Below are positions 29,234 through 39,017 of a stretch of 64,000 bases of DNA, piece after piece (the first letter of the stretch is position 1; the number at the start of each line of letters is the position of its first letter). Source of the stretch: Microbacterium sp. AG1240 (lineage in GTDB: Bacteria; Actinomycetota; Actinomycetes; Actinomycetales; Microbacteriaceae); NCBI RefSeq assembly GCF_003635115.1, contig NZ_RBXJ01000001.1, positions 1,732,696-1,796,695 of the forward strand, in the 5' to 3' direction. The notes under the pieces are model-generated. The model made no database searches, was not told the origin of the DNA, and saw only the letters and a list, made by a program, of their open reading frames with translations. A program made the position numbers and the translations under genes.

Positions 29234-32136
29234 CAGCCCGCCTTACGCGCCTCGACCGCGGAGATGCCGAGCACCTCCGCGAGGAACTGGCCGGTGTGGC
29301 TGGCCTCGACCTTCGCGACCTGCTCGGGGGTGCCGGTCGCAACGATCGTGCCGCCGCCGGAGCCGCCCTCGGGGCCCAGGTCGATGATCCAGTCGGACGA
29401 CTTGATCACGTCGAGGTTGTGCTCGATGACGATGACGGTATTGCCCTTGTCGACGAGGCTGTTGAGCACCTCGAGGAGCTTGCGTACGTCTTCGAAATGC
29501 AGACCGGTCGTCGGCTCGTCGAGCACGTAGATCGAGCGCCCGTTGGTGCGGCGCTGGAGCTCGGTCGCGAGCTTCACACGCTGCGCCTCGCCGCCCGAAA
29601 GGGTGGTCGCCGACTGTCCGAGACGCACGTAGCCGAGGCCGACGTCGACCAGCGTCTTCAGGTAGCGGTGGATCGCCTGGATGGGCTCGAAGAACTCCGC
29701 AGCCTCCGCGATCGGCATCTCGAGCACCTCGGCGATGTTCTTGCCCTTGTAGTGCACGGCGAGCGTGTCGCGGTTGTACCTCTTGCCGTGGCATACCTCG
29801 CAGTCGACGTAGACGTCGGGCAGGAAGTTCATCTCGATCTTGATCGTGCCGTCTCCCGAGCAGGCCTCGCAGCGGCCTCCCTTGACGTTGAACGAGAAGC
29901 GACCCGTCAGATAACCGCGCGCCTTGGCCTCGGGGGTCTCGGCGAAGAGGTTGCGGATGCGGTCGAACACCCCGGTGTAGGTGGCGGGGTTCGAGCGCGG
30001 CGTGCGTCCGATGGGCGCCTGGTCGACGTGCACGACCTTGTCGAGGTTGTCGAGCCCCGTCACCCGCGTGTGCTTGCCGGCGACGCGCCGCGCACCGTTC
30101 AGCTTGGTGGCGAGCACCTCGTACAGGATGCCGTTCACGAGGGTCGATTTGCCCGACCCGCTCACCCCGGTGACGGCGGTGAGCACACCCAGCGGGAAGC
30201 TCGCGGTGACGTTCTGCAGGTTGTTCGCGCGCGCGCCGACGACCGTGACCTGGCGCTGCTTGTCGATCTTGCGCCTCTTCTTCGGCACCGCGATCTCGCG
30301 CCGACCGGAGAGGTAGTCGCCCGTCAGCGACTCCTTCTCCTCGAGCAGCTGCGCCAGCGGGCCGGAGTGCACGACGTTGCCGCCGTCGACGCCGGCGCGC
30401 GGGCCGATGTCGACGATCCAGTCGGCCGCGTGGACGGTCTCTTCGTCGTGCTCGACGACGATGAGGGTGTTGCCGAGATCGCGCAGCGTGATGAGCGTCT
30501 CGATGAGGCGTCGGTTGTCGCGCTGATGGAGGCCGATCGACGGCTCGTCGAGCACGTAGAGCACACCGGTCAGTCCCGACCCGATCTGGGTCGCGAGGCG
30601 GATGCGCTGCGCCTCGCCGCCCGAGAGCGAACCCGCCGATCGACTGAGGCTCAGGTAGGTGAGACCGACCTGCAGCAGGAAGTCGAGCCGCGCGCGGATC
30701 TCACGGAGCACCTGGGCGGCGATCTGCGCCTCGCGCGGGGTGAGTTCGAGCTCGGCGAAGAAACGCTGCGCGTCGGCGAGGCTCAGCCACGACGCATCCG
30801 CGATCGACTTCCCGTGCACCGTGACGGCGAGCACCTCGGGCTTGAGACGCGCGCCCTCGCAGACCGGGCACGGCACTTCGCGGAGGTACTCCGACCAGCG
30901 CTGGCGCTGCGTGTCGGACTCTGCCTGCAGGTACTGACGCTCGATGTAGGGCACCACGCCCTCGAACCCCGAGGCGTAGCGCACCTCGCGCCCGTAGCGG
31001 TTCTTCCACTTCACGGTGACCTTGTAGTCCTCGCCACGCAGCACCGCCTCGCGGATGTCGACGGGGAGCTGTCGCCACGGGGTGTCGAGCGAGAACGCGA
31101 GGTCGCGGGCGAGACCCTCGAGGAGGCGCTCGTAGTACTGGAAGAGGCCCTTGCCCTGCGTCGTCCACGGGATGATGACGCCCTCGCTGATGGAGAGGTC
31201 TTCGTCGCCGAGCATGAGATCGACGTCGACCGACATGCGGGTACCCAGACCCGAGCATGCCGGGCACGCCCCGAAGGGGGCGTTGAACGAGAAGGTGCGC
31301 GGCTCGATCTCGGTCAGCTGCACCGGGTGCCCGTTCGGGCACGCGAGCTTCTCGGAGAACGACTGCCACGCGTCGTCGCCCTCGCCGTCGACGAAGTTGA
31401 CCTGCATGATGCCGCCGGCCAGTCCCAGCGCGGTCTCGACCGAGTCGGTGACGCGGCCGAGGATGTCGGGGCTGGCGACCAGTCGATCGACCACCACGGC
31501 GATGTCGTGCTTGTAGCTCTTCTTCAGCTTCGGCGGCTCGGCGAGCTGGATGAGCTCGCCGTCCACGACGGCGCGGGCGTAGCCCTTGGCGCTGAGCTCC
31601 TGGAAGAGATCGACGAACTCCCCCTTCTTCTGCGAGACGACCGGCGCCACGATCTGGTACCGCGTGCGCTCGGGGAGCTCCATCAGCTGGTCGGCGATCT
31701 GCTGCACGGTCTGCCGCTGGATCTCGGCGCCGCACTCGGGGCAGTGCGCGACGCCGATGCGCGCCCACAGCAGGCGCATGTAGTCGTGGATCTCGGTGAT
31801 CGTGCCGACGGTCGAACGCGGGTTGCGGTTGGTCGACTTCTGGTCGATCGACACCGCGGGGCTGAGGCCCTCGATGAAGTCGACGTCGGGTCGGTCGACC
31901 TGACCGAGGAACTGGCGCGCGTAGGAGCTCAGCGATTCGACGTAGCGACGCTGGCCCTCCGCGAAGATCGTGTCGAACGCGAGACTCGATTTTCCCGAGC
32001 CCGACAGGCCCGTGAAGACGACGAGCGCGTCGCGCGGGATGTCGAGGTCGACGTTCTTGAGGTTATGGACGCGGGCACCGCGGACGCTGAGCTTTCCGCT
32101 GTTGTTTCCGGGCAGGGCGACGGGGACGATGGGCAC
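29233..32136 (-). CDS. uvrA: Excinuclease ABC subunit A
   Basis: The 967-residue DNA damage sensor has two ABC ATPase modules: Walker [15 protein letters not shown] at the N-terminus and [15 protein letters not shown] in the second half, with signatures [20 protein letters not shown] and [19 protein letters not shown]. Zinc modules show [15 protein letters not shown]...CPACSGLG and [20 protein letters not shown]...[10 protein letters not shown]. The start is GTG ([10 protein letters not shown]). It is coupled to uvrC downstream. Usual length. Confidence 0.98.
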   Translation of the reverse strand: MPIVPVALPGNNSGKLSVRGARVHNLKNVDLDIPRDALVVFTGLSGSGKSSLAFDTIFAEGQRRYVESLSSYARQFLGQVDRPDVDFIEGLSPAVSIDQKSTNRNPRSTVGTITEIHDYMRLLWARIGVAHCPECGAEIQRQTVQQIADQLMELPERTRYQIVAPVVSQKKGEFVDLFQELSAKGYARAVVDGELIQLAEPPKLKKSYKHDIAVVVDRLVASPDILGRVTDSVETALGLAGGIMQVNFVDGEGDDAWQSFSEKLACPNGHPVQLTEIEPRTFSFNAPFGACPACSGLGTRMSVDVDLMLGDEDLSISEGVIIPWTTQGKGLFQYYERLLEGLARDLAFSLDTPWRQLPVDIREAVLRGEDYKVTVKWKNRYGREVRYASGFEGVVPYIERQYLQAESDTQRQRWSEYLREVPCPVCEGARLKPEVLAVTVHGKSIADASWLSLADAQRFFAELELTPREAQIAAQVLREIRARLDFLLQVGLTYLSLSRSAGSLSGGEAQRIRLATQIGSGLTGVLYVLDEPSIGLHQRDNRRLIETLITLRDLGNTLIVVEHDEETVHAADWIVDIGPRAGVDGGNVVHSGPLAQLLEEKESLTGDYLSGRREIAVPKKRRKIDKQRQVTVVGARANNLQNVTASFPLGVLTAVTGVSGSGKSTLVNGILYEVLATKLNGARRVAGKHTRVTGLDNLDKVVHVDQAPIGRTPRSNPATYTGVFDRIRNLFAETPEAKARGYLTGRFSFNVKGGRCEACSGDGTIKIEMNFLPDVYVDCEVCHGKRYNRDTLAVHYKGKNIAEVLEMPIAEAAEFFEPIQAIHRYLKTLVDVGLGYVRLGQSATTLSGGEAQRVKLATELQRRTNGRSIYVLDEPTTGLHFEDVRKLLEVLNSLVDKGNTVIVIEHNLDVIKSSDWIIDLGPEGGSGGGTIVATGTPEQVAKVEASHTGQFLAEVLGISAVEARKAG

Positions 32137-32192
32137 CCGACAAGCTTAGGCGTGGCCTCCGACACCGGCTCCGCTCGGGCGGGACATCAGGG

Positions 32193-32621
32193 TCAGCGAC
32201 GACCCGCGAACGGCGTCAGCCCGTCGCGCACCGCGGCGAGCTGCGCCGCATCCATCCCGACGCTCCGCATGATGCGGCCGGGCACCTCGAGCGCCCGCTC
32301 GCGCAGTGCCCGTCCCTCGGCGGTGAGGGAGATATCGAGGACGCGCTCGTCGTCGCCGCGACGCGCGCGCGCGACGCGGCCCTGGGCCTCGAGCCGCTTC
32401 ACGAGCGGTGAGAGCGTCGCGGGCTCCATTGCGAGTTCGGCGGCGAGGTCTCCCAGGGAACGGGGAGAGGTCTCCCAGAGGGCGAGCATCACGAGGTACT
32501 GCGGGTGCGTCAGGCCGAGCGGTTCGAGCACGGGTCGGTAGATCGACACGACGTTGCGGGCGGCCGTGACGATCGCGAAGCACAGCTGGTTGTCGAGCCT
32601 GAGCATCTCGTCCACGTTCAT
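32193..32621 (-). CDS. MarR-family transcriptional regulator
   Basis: The 142-residue winged-helix regulator has the MarR core with LTHPQYLVMLALWE, LGDLAAELAMEPATLSPLVK (recognition helix) and the wing RVARARRGDDERVLDISLT. Start ATG at 32621 is backed by GAAGGAGCGAGG; the frame is open to 32726 but that would cross the palindrome and the divergent gene. A perfect GTTAGT-AC-ACTAAC inverted repeat lies 20-33 bases upstream of its ATG, immediately before the divergent small gene. Autoregulation and control of that small gene are likely. The inhibitor ligand is unknown. Confidence 0.9.
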   Translation of the reverse strand: MNVDEMLRLDNQLCFAIVTAARNVVSIYRPVLEPLGLTHPQYLVMLALWETSPRSLGDLAAELAMEPATLSPLVKRLEAQGRVARARRGDDERVLDISLTAEGRALRERALEVPGRIMRSVGMDAAQLAAVRDGLTPFAGRR

Positions 32622-32640
32622 CGCCTCGCTCCTTCGATTA

Positions 32641-32654
32641 GTTAGTACACTAAC
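32641..32654. promoter_or_regulatory. Candidate MarR operator
   Basis: GTTAGTACACTAAC is a 6-bp perfect inverted repeat around AC. It lies between the divergent MarR gene and the 78-residue gene starting at 32659, only 4 bp before the latter start, so repressor binding would block its translation initiation region or promoter. Confidence 0.6.
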
Positions 32655-32658
32655 CATC

Positions 32659-32895
32659 ATGACACACAGCGATTCGGAGGGTCCGTCGCGCAAGGAGCGA
32701 GTCCGTGCGGCGGGCGGCTGGTACAACTACCTCAACGCGAAGCTCATCCGCGTCGCCGGCCCCGCGTCGGTCGGTCCCTACGAGACGACACCGGAACCGG
32801 TGCGGACCGGACGCCCGTGCCCGCTCTGCGGCCACGCCATGACCGAGCACACGTTCGACCGCTCCGGACCGAAGCCCCTCATGCACTGCCCCTGA
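32659..32895 (+). CDS. Small zinc-ribbon-like hypothetical protein (78 aa)
   Basis: No characterised function is recognised. The 78-residue protein starts MTHSDSEGPSRKERVRAAGG, has a central stretch WYNYLNAKLIRVAGPASVGPY, and ends with a CPLCGHAMTEHTF segment and HCP at the C-terminus: Cys54, Cys57, His/Cys76-77 could bind zinc. The ATG at 32659 lies 5 bp after a MarR-type palindrome, and no Shine-Dalgarno is obvious, so it may be leaderless. It converges on uvrB with a 3-bp gap. Its presence between uvrA and uvrB is by position only; participation in repair is not implied. Confidence 0.75.
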   Translation: MTHSDSEGPSRKERVRAAGGWYNYLNAKLIRVAGPASVGPYETTPEPVRTGRPCPLCGHAMTEHTFDRSGPKPLMHCP

Positions 32896-32898
32896 TCG

Positions 32899-34980
32899 TC
32901 AGGCGTGTCCGGCCCGCTCCATCGCCCGGAGCTCCTTCTTGAGATCCTGCACCTCGTCGCGGAGTCGACCGGCCAGCTCGAATTTGAGCTCGGCGGCCGC
33001 TGCCAGCATCTGGTTGGACAGGTCTTCGATGGTCGCCTCGAGCTGATTGGCTCCCTCGGCCGCGATCCCGGTGCGCCGCAGCTGCGGTGTCGGCGACTTG
33101 CCCTTGCCCGATTTGTTGCGCGCCGAGGCCCTCCCCGAGAGGAGCTCCTGGGTGTCGGACGCCTCGCGAGCGAGCACATCGGTGATGTCGGCGATCTTCT
33201 TGCGCAGCGGCTGCGGATCGATGCCGCGCTCGAGGTTGTAGGCGATCTGGATGTCGCGACGGCGCTCGGTCTCTTCGATAGCCTTCGTCATGGAGTCGGT
33301 CATACGGTCGGCGTACATGTGCACCTCGCCCGACACGTTGCGCGCCGCACGACCGATCGTCTGGATGAGCGACGTGCCGCTGCGGAGGAACCCCTCCTTG
33401 TCGGCGTCGAGGATCGCCACGAGCGAGACCTCGGGGAGGTCGAGGCCCTCACGGAGCAGGTTGATGCCGACCAGCACGTCGTAGACGCCGGCGCGCAGCT
33501 CGGTGAGCAGCTCGACACGACGCAGCGTGTCGACGTCGGAGTGCAGGTAGCGCACGCGCACCCCGTGCTCGCCGAGGAAGTCGGTGAGCTCCTCGGACAT
33601 CTTCTTCGTCAGCGTCGTGACGAGCACCCGCTCGTCGCGCTCGACGCGGAGGCGGATCTGCTCGAGCAGGTCGTCGATCTGACCCTTCGACGGCTTCAGG
33701 ATGATCTGCGGATCGACGAGGCCCGTCGGTCGGATGATCTGCTCGACCACGCCGTCGGCGATGCCCATCTCGTAACGGCCGGGCGTCGCCGAGAGGTAGA
33801 CGGCCTGGCCGATGCGCTCCTTGAACTCGTCCCACCGCAGCGGGCGGTTGTCCATGGCACTGGGGAGGCGGAAGCCGTGCTCGACCAACGTGCGCTTGCG
33901 CGAGGCGTCGCCCTCGTACATGGCGCCGATCTGCGGCACGGTCACGTGCGACTCGTCGATCACGAGCAGGAAGTCGTCGGGGAAGAAGTCGAGCAGCGTG
34001 TGCGGCGGAGCGCCCGGCGGGCGGGCGTCGAGGTGGCGGGAGTAGTTCTCGATACCGGAGCAGAAGCCGAGCTGCTGCAGCATCTCGAGGTCGAACGTCG
34101 TGCGCATGCGCAGTCGCTGCGCCTCGAGCAGCTTGCCCTGGCGCTCGAACTCCTTCAGCCTCTCGGCGAGCTCGTCTTCGATCGTGCCGATCGCGCGCTG
34201 CACCTTGTCGGTGCCGGCCACGTAGTGCGACGCCGGGAAGATCGGCACGGAGTCCATCTTCTGCGCGATGTCGCCGGTGAGCGGGTGCAGCATGTAGAGC
34301 GCCTCGATCTCGTCACCGAACATCTCGATGCGGATCGCGTACTCCTCGTAGACCGGGATGATCTCGATCGTGTCGCCGCGGACGCGGAAGTTGCCGCGCG
34401 AGAAGTCGACGTCGTTGCGGTTGTACTGCATCGAGATGAACTTGCGGATGAGCGCGTCGCGGTCGTAGCGCTCCCCCACCTGCAGGGCGACCATCGCTCG
34501 GAGGTACTCCTCGGGCGCACCGAGGCCGTAGATGCACGACACCGTCGAGACCACGATCACGTCGCGCCGGGAGAGCAGCGAGTTCGTCGTCGAGTGGCGG
34601 AGGCGCTCGACCTCCGCGTTGACCGAGGAGTCTTTCTCGATGAACGTATCGGTCTGCGGCACGTAGGCCTCTGGCTGGTAGTAGTCGTAGTACGACACGA
34701 AGTACTCGACCGCGTTGTTGGGCATGAGCTCGCGGAACTCGTTGGCGAGCTGTGCGGCGAGCGTCTTGTTGTGCGCGAGCACGAGCGTCGGTCGCTGGAC
34801 GGCCTCGACGAGCCAGGCCGTGGTCGCGGACTTACCGGTACCGGTGGCACCGAGGAGGACGACGTCGGTCTCGCCCGCGTTGATGCGCTCGGCGAGTTGG
34901 GCGATGGCCTGCGGCTGGTCGCCGGAGGGGACGTATTCGCTGACGACCTCGAAAGGGCGGACGGAACGGGTGGCCTGCAT
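32899..34980 (-). CDS. uvrB: Excinuclease ABC subunit B
   Basis: The 693-residue helicase-like protein loads DNA damage for UvrC. Walker A is [16 protein letters not shown], and the beta-hairpin reads [21 protein letters not shown]. Superfamily 2 motifs [11 protein letters not shown] and [19 protein letters not shown] are present, and a C-terminal UVR motif ([20 protein letters not shown]) completes it. uvrB is separated from uvrA by the MarR/small gene pair. It follows coaE after 40 bp, the usual actinobacterial neighbour. Confidence 0.98.
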   Translation of the reverse strand: MQATRSVRPFEVVSEYVPSGDQPQAIAQLAERINAGETDVVLLGATGTGKSATTAWLVEAVQRPTLVLAHNKTLAAQLANEFRELMPNNAVEYFVSYYDYYQPEAYVPQTDTFIEKDSSVNAEVERLRHSTTNSLLSRRDVIVVSTVSCIYGLGAPEEYLRAMVALQVGERYDRDALIRKFISMQYNRNDVDFSRGNFRVRGDTIEIIPVYEEYAIRIEMFGDEIEALYMLHPLTGDIAQKMDSVPIFPASHYVAGTDKVQRAIGTIEDELAERLKEFERQGKLLEAQRLRMRTTFDLEMLQQLGFCSGIENYSRHLDARPPGAPPHTLLDFFPDDFLLVIDESHVTVPQIGAMYEGDASRKRTLVEHGFRLPSAMDNRPLRWDEFKERIGQAVYLSATPGRYEMGIADGVVEQIIRPTGLVDPQIILKPSKGQIDDLLEQIRLRVERDERVLVTTLTKKMSEELTDFLGEHGVRVRYLHSDVDTLRRVELLTELRAGVYDVLVGINLLREGLDLPEVSLVAILDADKEGFLRSGTSLIQTIGRAARNVSGEVHMYADRMTDSMTKAIEETERRRDIQIAYNLERGIDPQPLRKKIADITDVLAREASDTQELLSGRASARNKSGKGKSPTPQLRRTGIAAEGANQLEATIEDLSNQMLAAAAELKFELAGRLRDEVQDLKKELRAMERAGHA

Positions 34981-35020
34981 GATCCCAGCGTAGGCCGGGC
35001 CACCGACACCCGGGGCGGAC

Positions 35021-35623
35021 TCACCCCTCGGCGGTCAGTCGTCTCCAGAGAGCGTCAGTCTGCGTCTCGGTCTGCGCGAGCGGCCCGTCGGTGTCGATGA
35101 CGACATCCGCGAGACGCAATCGTTCCGCGTCGGACGCCTGGGCGGCGATGCGGGCGCGCGCGTCGGCCTCGCTCATCCCCCGGTGCTCCCGCAGGCGCGC
35201 CACGCGCACCTCGACCGGCGCGTGGGCGACCACGACGAGATCCCACGGATCCGAGGCGCGCGTCTCGGCCAGGAGTGGCACGTCGTACACGACGACCGCC
35301 CGCGGGTCGGCGGCGGCCGCCTCACGGAATCGGCGTTGCGACTCCTCCCGCACCGCCGGGTGGACGATCGCGTTGAGCTGGGCGAGTCGATCGGGGTCGC
35401 CGAAGACGACCGCTCCGAGCGCCGCACGGTCCAGCGTGCCGTCGGGACGCAGCATCCGCTCGCCGAAGGCGTCCTCGATCTCGCGCAGCACCGGGGATCC
35501 GGGCGACTGCACATCGCGGACGACGGCGTCCGCATCGACGACGACGGCGCCGTGTGCGGCGAGCCGAGCGGCGACGGTCGATTTTCCCGAGGCGATGCCG
35601 CCGGTGAGCGCGATCAAGGGCAT
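35021..35623 (-). CDS. coaE: Dephospho-CoA kinase
   Basis: A 200-residue P-loop kinase for the last step of CoA synthesis, 3'-phosphorylation of dephospho-CoA. Walker A is [15 protein letters not shown] (about 7-21), with [19 protein letters not shown] and [20 protein letters not shown] typical of CoaE. In most actinobacteria coaE directly follows rpsA; here rpsA lies about 8 kb away at 45002, and the space holds an accessory block. Confidence 0.96.
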   Translation of the reverse strand: MPLIALTGGIASGKSTVAARLAAHGAVVVDADAVVRDVQSPGSPVLREIEDAFGERMLRPDGTLDRAALGAVVFGDPDRLAQLNAIVHPAVREESQRRFREAAAADPRAVVVYDVPLLAETRASDPWDLVVVAHAPVEVRVARLREHRGMSEADARARIAAQASDAERLRLADVVIDTDGPLAQTETQTDALWRRLTAEG

Positions 35624-35729
35624 CCTCCGAGGATGCCACGACGAAGGCCGTGATCGGGAAAGCCGATGTAGGTTACGCTTCGGTCAGAAACTGCACGCCG
35701 CCCAGACGGCTGGAGACCAGAGGTACCCG

Positions 35730-36107
35730 ATGCCGAGCCCCCGCGTCGCGGTCATCATCGAAGACGATGTCGACATCCGCTCGCTCATCTCCGCCGTGCT
35801 GCGGGGATCCGGCTTCGACGTGCACACCGCCTCCGGAGGCCTCGAGGGTGTGGAGAAGGTGCGCGAGCACCATCCGGTGCTCACGACGCTCGACGTCAGC
35901 ATGCCCGGGATCGACGGGTTCGAGACAGCGCGCCGCATCCGGGTCTTCAGCGACACGCGGATCGTCATGGTGACGGCTCGGGCCGATGAGGAGCACGCGC
36001 GACTCGGACGCGAAGCCGGTGCCGACGACTACCTCACCAAGCCGTTCCGCCCGCGCGACCTGCGCGCCCGCGTCGACGCCCTTCTCGCAGGCCGCCTCGA
36101 CGACTGA
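35730..36107 (+). CDS. Orphan single-domain response regulator (CheY-like receiver)
   Basis: The 125-residue protein is a receiver domain alone, without output. The acidic pair is EDD (11-13), the phosphorylation aspartate is Asp55 in TTLDVSMPGIDG, with Thr82 and Lys104 (YLTKPFRPRDLRARV) completing the active site. The ATG at 35730 gives MPSPRVAVIIEDDVD; the reading frame upstream is open only as an antisense of coaE. It converges with a degenerate GGDEF gene and lies near a PAS histidine kinase, which may be its partner (inference). Confidence 0.85.
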   Translation: MPSPRVAVIIEDDVDIRSLISAVLRGSGFDVHTASGGLEGVEKVREHHPVLTTLDVSMPGIDGFETARRIRVFSDTRIVMVTARADEEHARLGREAGADDYLTKPFRPRDLRARVDALLAGRLDD

Positions 36108-36127
36108 CCTCGCCCCGCCGCGATCAC

Positions 36128-36178
36128 CCGTCGGCGACGGTCACCCTTCGGCGATGATCACCCTTCGGCGATGATCAC
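36128..36178. repeat. 17-bp tandem repeat (three copies) across a stop codon
   Basis: Two identical copies of CCTTCGGCGATGATCAC (36145-36161 and 36162-36178) and a third with three mismatches (36128-36144). The stop codon (36158-36160) of the degenerate GGDEF gene lies in the middle copy. The unit is not a multiple of three, so unequal exchange would change the C-terminus. Confidence 0.85.
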
Positions 36179-37321
36179 CGAGGCGTCGGGGCTCGTGACC
36201 GAGCGTGCGGCGGCGTGATCGGCGCCGTCCACCATCGACGCGAAGTCGTAGCCGAGCCGGTCGGTGAGGGCGATCCCGACGCCCACGACGGGAACGACCG
36301 AGATGCCGAGCCCGCCGAAGTCGTCGAGCAGGCGGCGGTGCAGGATGCTCGCCATCCGGCGGACGTCGGAGAAGGACGTGGTGAGGAACGCGATCAGCAG
36401 GCTCCCGCTCTCGCCCTCGCCCACCATCGCGGCGGTGGGGGCGTACTGGCGCACGCCGTTCCGCCACGCCGCAGCCACCTGTTCGGCCTCCGCCGGGCCG
36501 AACGCCGTCGCGATACGGCCCAGATCGTCGATCCGCACCGACACGACGCAGATGGTCTCGCCCTGGCGTGAGGCGCGCTCGATGAGCGTCGTCGTCGCCG
36601 AGCGGAAGGACGCGGGAAGGAGCACTCCGTCGATGCCGACGCTCAGCGTGTAGACGTCGGGCTGACCGCGGAGATTGGACTCGCTCGCGCGCAGCACCGA
36701 GGTCACCACCACCGCGACGATGGTCAGTGTGATGGTCAGGAACGACGACACGATCGTGTTGAAGAAGGTGGCGAACACCTCGCTGTCCGGGCCGTAGACG
36801 ACGAAGGCCAGCGTGCGCGCGGTGAACCATACGGCCTCGATCGCGAGCACCACGGTCAGACCCAGCGAGCTCCATCGACGCCCGATCGCTCCTCGCCTCG
36901 ACTCGATCGCAGCCAGGAGAGCCATGGCACCGGTGCCGATGAACAAGGGCACCGCGCCCGCCCAGTCCCCGCCGTCGGGTCCGGCCACGAGCACCGCGAC
37001 GCCCGCGATCAGCACAAGCGCCGCCAACACGCCGGCAGGCCACCGCAGGGTGCGGTCGTTGAACGCTCGGCAGCCGAGCCAGATGAAACCCGCGCTGGCG
37101 ACGAACCCGGCATTGCCCACCGCTACCGCGAGGAAGGCGTCGGGTGCTGCCGCCCAGACGAGGTAGCTCAGGACGGTGAGGATGCCCGACAGGAACGCGA
37201 TGGCCCACAAACGCCCCGAGAGCCCGTCCTTGCGCATGAGCGTCTCGGCGAGGTACATGACCCCCGAGACGATGATGACGACGGCGGCGGCGAGCGAGAC
37301 GGTGAAGTTATCCAGTGTCAC
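36158..37321 (-). CDS. Membrane protein with degenerate GGDEF-like domain
   Basis: The 387-residue protein has about seven N-terminal membrane helices (residues about 6-210, resembling a MASE-type sensor) and a cytoplasmic region at about 220-387 with the layout of a diguanylate cyclase. The catalytic GGDEF loop reads GEGES followed by GSLLIAF (about 301-312), so key glycine and aspartate residues are absent and cyclase activity is doubtful. It may be a signalling partner or c-di-GMP-unrelated dimer. It overlaps the downstream-positioned histidine kinase gene by 4 bp (37318-37321). The 3' end lies in a 17-bp tandem repeat. Confidence 0.7.
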   Translation of the reverse strand: MTLDNFTVSLAAAVVIIVSGVMYLAETLMRKDGLSGRLWAIAFLSGILTVLSYLVWAAAPDAFLAVAVGNAGFVASAGFIWLGCRAFNDRTLRWPAGVLAALVLIAGVAVLVAGPDGGDWAGAVPLFIGTGAMALLAAIESRRGAIGRRWSSLGLTVVLAIEAVWFTARTLAFVVYGPDSEVFATFFNTIVSSFLTITLTIVAVVVTSVLRASESNLRGQPDVYTLSVGIDGVLLPASFRSATTTLIERASRQGETICVVSVRIDDLGRIATAFGPAEAEQVAAAWRNGVRQYAPTAAMVGEGESGSLLIAFLTTSFSDVRRMASILHRRLLDDFGGLGISVVPVVGVGIALTDRLGYDFASMVDGADHAAARSVTSPDASVIIAEG

Positions 37322-38955
37322 GAGACCGACTCCCTCGTCGCGGGGAGCCAGACCGTGAAGGTCGCCCCCTCGCCCAGGCGTGTGTCCACCGAGATCTCCC
37401 CACCGTGACGCCGAACGATGTCTTCGCTGATCGCCAACCCCAGACCGCTGCCGTGCGTCGTGGAGTTGCGCACGGCGTCGGACCGGAAGAACCGTTCGAA
37501 CAGGCGGGACCGCTCACCCTCGGAGATGCCGGGGCCGTCGTCGCGCACCGCGATCCGCACCCGGTCGTCCTCTCCGGAGACCTCGACGAACACCTTGCCT
37601 CCGTCGACGTTGTACTTCACGGCGTTGTCGATGAGGTTGTCGATGACCTGGCGGATGCGCTGCGCGTCGACGACGGCGAAGGTCGAGGCGACGAACGTCG
37701 TGTCGATCGAGATGCGACGGTCGGCCGCCTTCGGCAGCTCCGCCTCGACCGACGCGTGCACGATCGCCGCCAGGTCGGCCGGGGCGGGGTCGAGCGTCAC
37801 ACCGCCGCCCGGGCGCGCGAGCGACGACACGGAGAGGATGTCGGCGACGAGTTCGAGCAGGCGCGCGGCGTTTCGCTCGGCGACCTCGAGGTCGTGGCGC
37901 GAATCGCCGGAGAGATCGTCGCGATCCAGGGCCAGCTCGAGGTACCCGATGATCGACGTGAGCGGGGTGCGCAGCTCGTGCGACACCGACGCGACGAGAT
38001 CCTCGCGGGCGCGGAGCGCCTGCTCCTCGGCGGTGACATCTCGCGAGACGACGATCACCCCGGCGTTGGTCCCGTCGATCTCGGTCAGACGCCGAGCGGT
38101 GACCGTGAGCGCGCGGCGCCCCGAACCGGGCTCGCCGTACCACACCACCTGATTCTCGAAGGTGTCGCCGTCGCGCGCGCGCGCGATCGGCACCTCCGAG
38201 GGGTCGAGCGGGGTGACCCCGTCCGCCGCGTAGGCCAGGGCACCGGTGGCATCGTCCGACGCCCCGCCCTGGAGCTGGGCGTGCGCCTCGTTGGTGACGA
38301 CGAGCTCGCCGTCCGGGGTGATGCGGATCACCCCGAAGTCGACGGCGTCGAGCACCTCGGTGACGAGGTCCTCCTGGCGGCGCGCGCGGTCGACCGAGCG
38401 ACCGAGATGCCGGGACTGCTTCTCAAGGAGCTGCCGCTGCGCGTCGGCGCGACGGGCGGCCAGGAACGAGATGATCGCCAGCGCACCCACAACGAGCGGG
38501 AGGAGCACCGTCGACACGGTGAAGACCTGCACCGGATCGATCGCTATCGTGAACCAGAACAGCGTCGCCACGAGCAGGGTGCCGCCGACGACGCCGACGA
38601 TGCCGAAGGCCGCACCGATCCACATCGCGGGGAATGCCCAGAGCAGGCCGATGCCCCCGTTCGGGGCGCTGTGCCGCAGGAGCGCGAGCGCGACGATGTC
38701 GGCGACCGGGAGCACGGCCACGACCCAGAAGGGCAGGCGGTGCCAGGGGACCAGGATCGCCGCCGCCGTCGCACCGAACAGGAGGGTGGCGCCGAGCACG
38801 AAGGTCGTCGTGTCCAGGACCTGCCCGATGAGGACCGCCACGCCCATGGCGACCAGGCCGACGCCGCTGAGCAGGGTCTGGTTCAGCAGGATCGAGCGAT
38901 CGCGGGTGTCATCGCGCTTGCGTGCACGCCGCTCGCTCTCCGACAACCAGGCCAT
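37318..38955 (-). CDS. Membrane-bound sensor histidine kinase (PAS-HisKA-HATPase)
   Basis: The 545-residue kinase has about five or six membrane helices at residues 21-167, then a PAS-like domain (about 195-310), a HisKA H-box with His326 (SVSHELRTPLTSIIGYLEL), an N-box at 439-448 (DNLIDNAVKY), and G-boxes DDGPGIS (472-478) and GSGLGLAI (502-509). It ends just after HATPase_c with no receiver or output domain. It is co-transcribed with the degenerate GGDEF gene, with a 4-bp overlap. No cognate transcription factor lies adjacent; the orphan receiver at 35730 is the nearest candidate partner. Confidence 0.93.
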   Translation of the reverse strand: MAWLSESERRARKRDDTRDRSILLNQTLLSGVGLVAMGVAVLIGQVLDTTTFVLGATLLFGATAAAILVPWHRLPFWVVAVLPVADIVALALLRHSAPNGGIGLLWAFPAMWIGAAFGIVGVVGGTLLVATLFWFTIAIDPVQVFTVSTVLLPLVVGALAIISFLAARRADAQRQLLEKQSRHLGRSVDRARRQEDLVTEVLDAVDFGVIRITPDGELVVTNEAHAQLQGGASDDATGALAYAADGVTPLDPSEVPIARARDGDTFENQVVWYGEPGSGRRALTVTARRLTEIDGTNAGVIVVSRDVTAEEQALRAREDLVASVSHELRTPLTSIIGYLELALDRDDLSGDSRHDLEVAERNAARLLELVADILSVSSLARPGGGVTLDPAPADLAAIVHASVEAELPKAADRRISIDTTFVASTFAVVDAQRIRQVIDNLIDNAVKYNVDGGKVFVEVSGEDDRVRIAVRDDGPGISEGERSRLFERFFRSDAVRNSTTHGSGLGLAISEDIVRRHGGEISVDTRLGEGATFTVWLPATRESVS

Positions 38956-39017
38956 GCGCTGAGATTATCGCGCGCGGTGCCGCGACCTGTGCATCCGCTC
39001 GGCACGCGTCTCGCGCG

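Noticed and set aside
29224..32541. 1105-codon plus-strand frame opposite uvrA
   Set aside because: Composition is the complement of uvrA codons; no start context and no domain.
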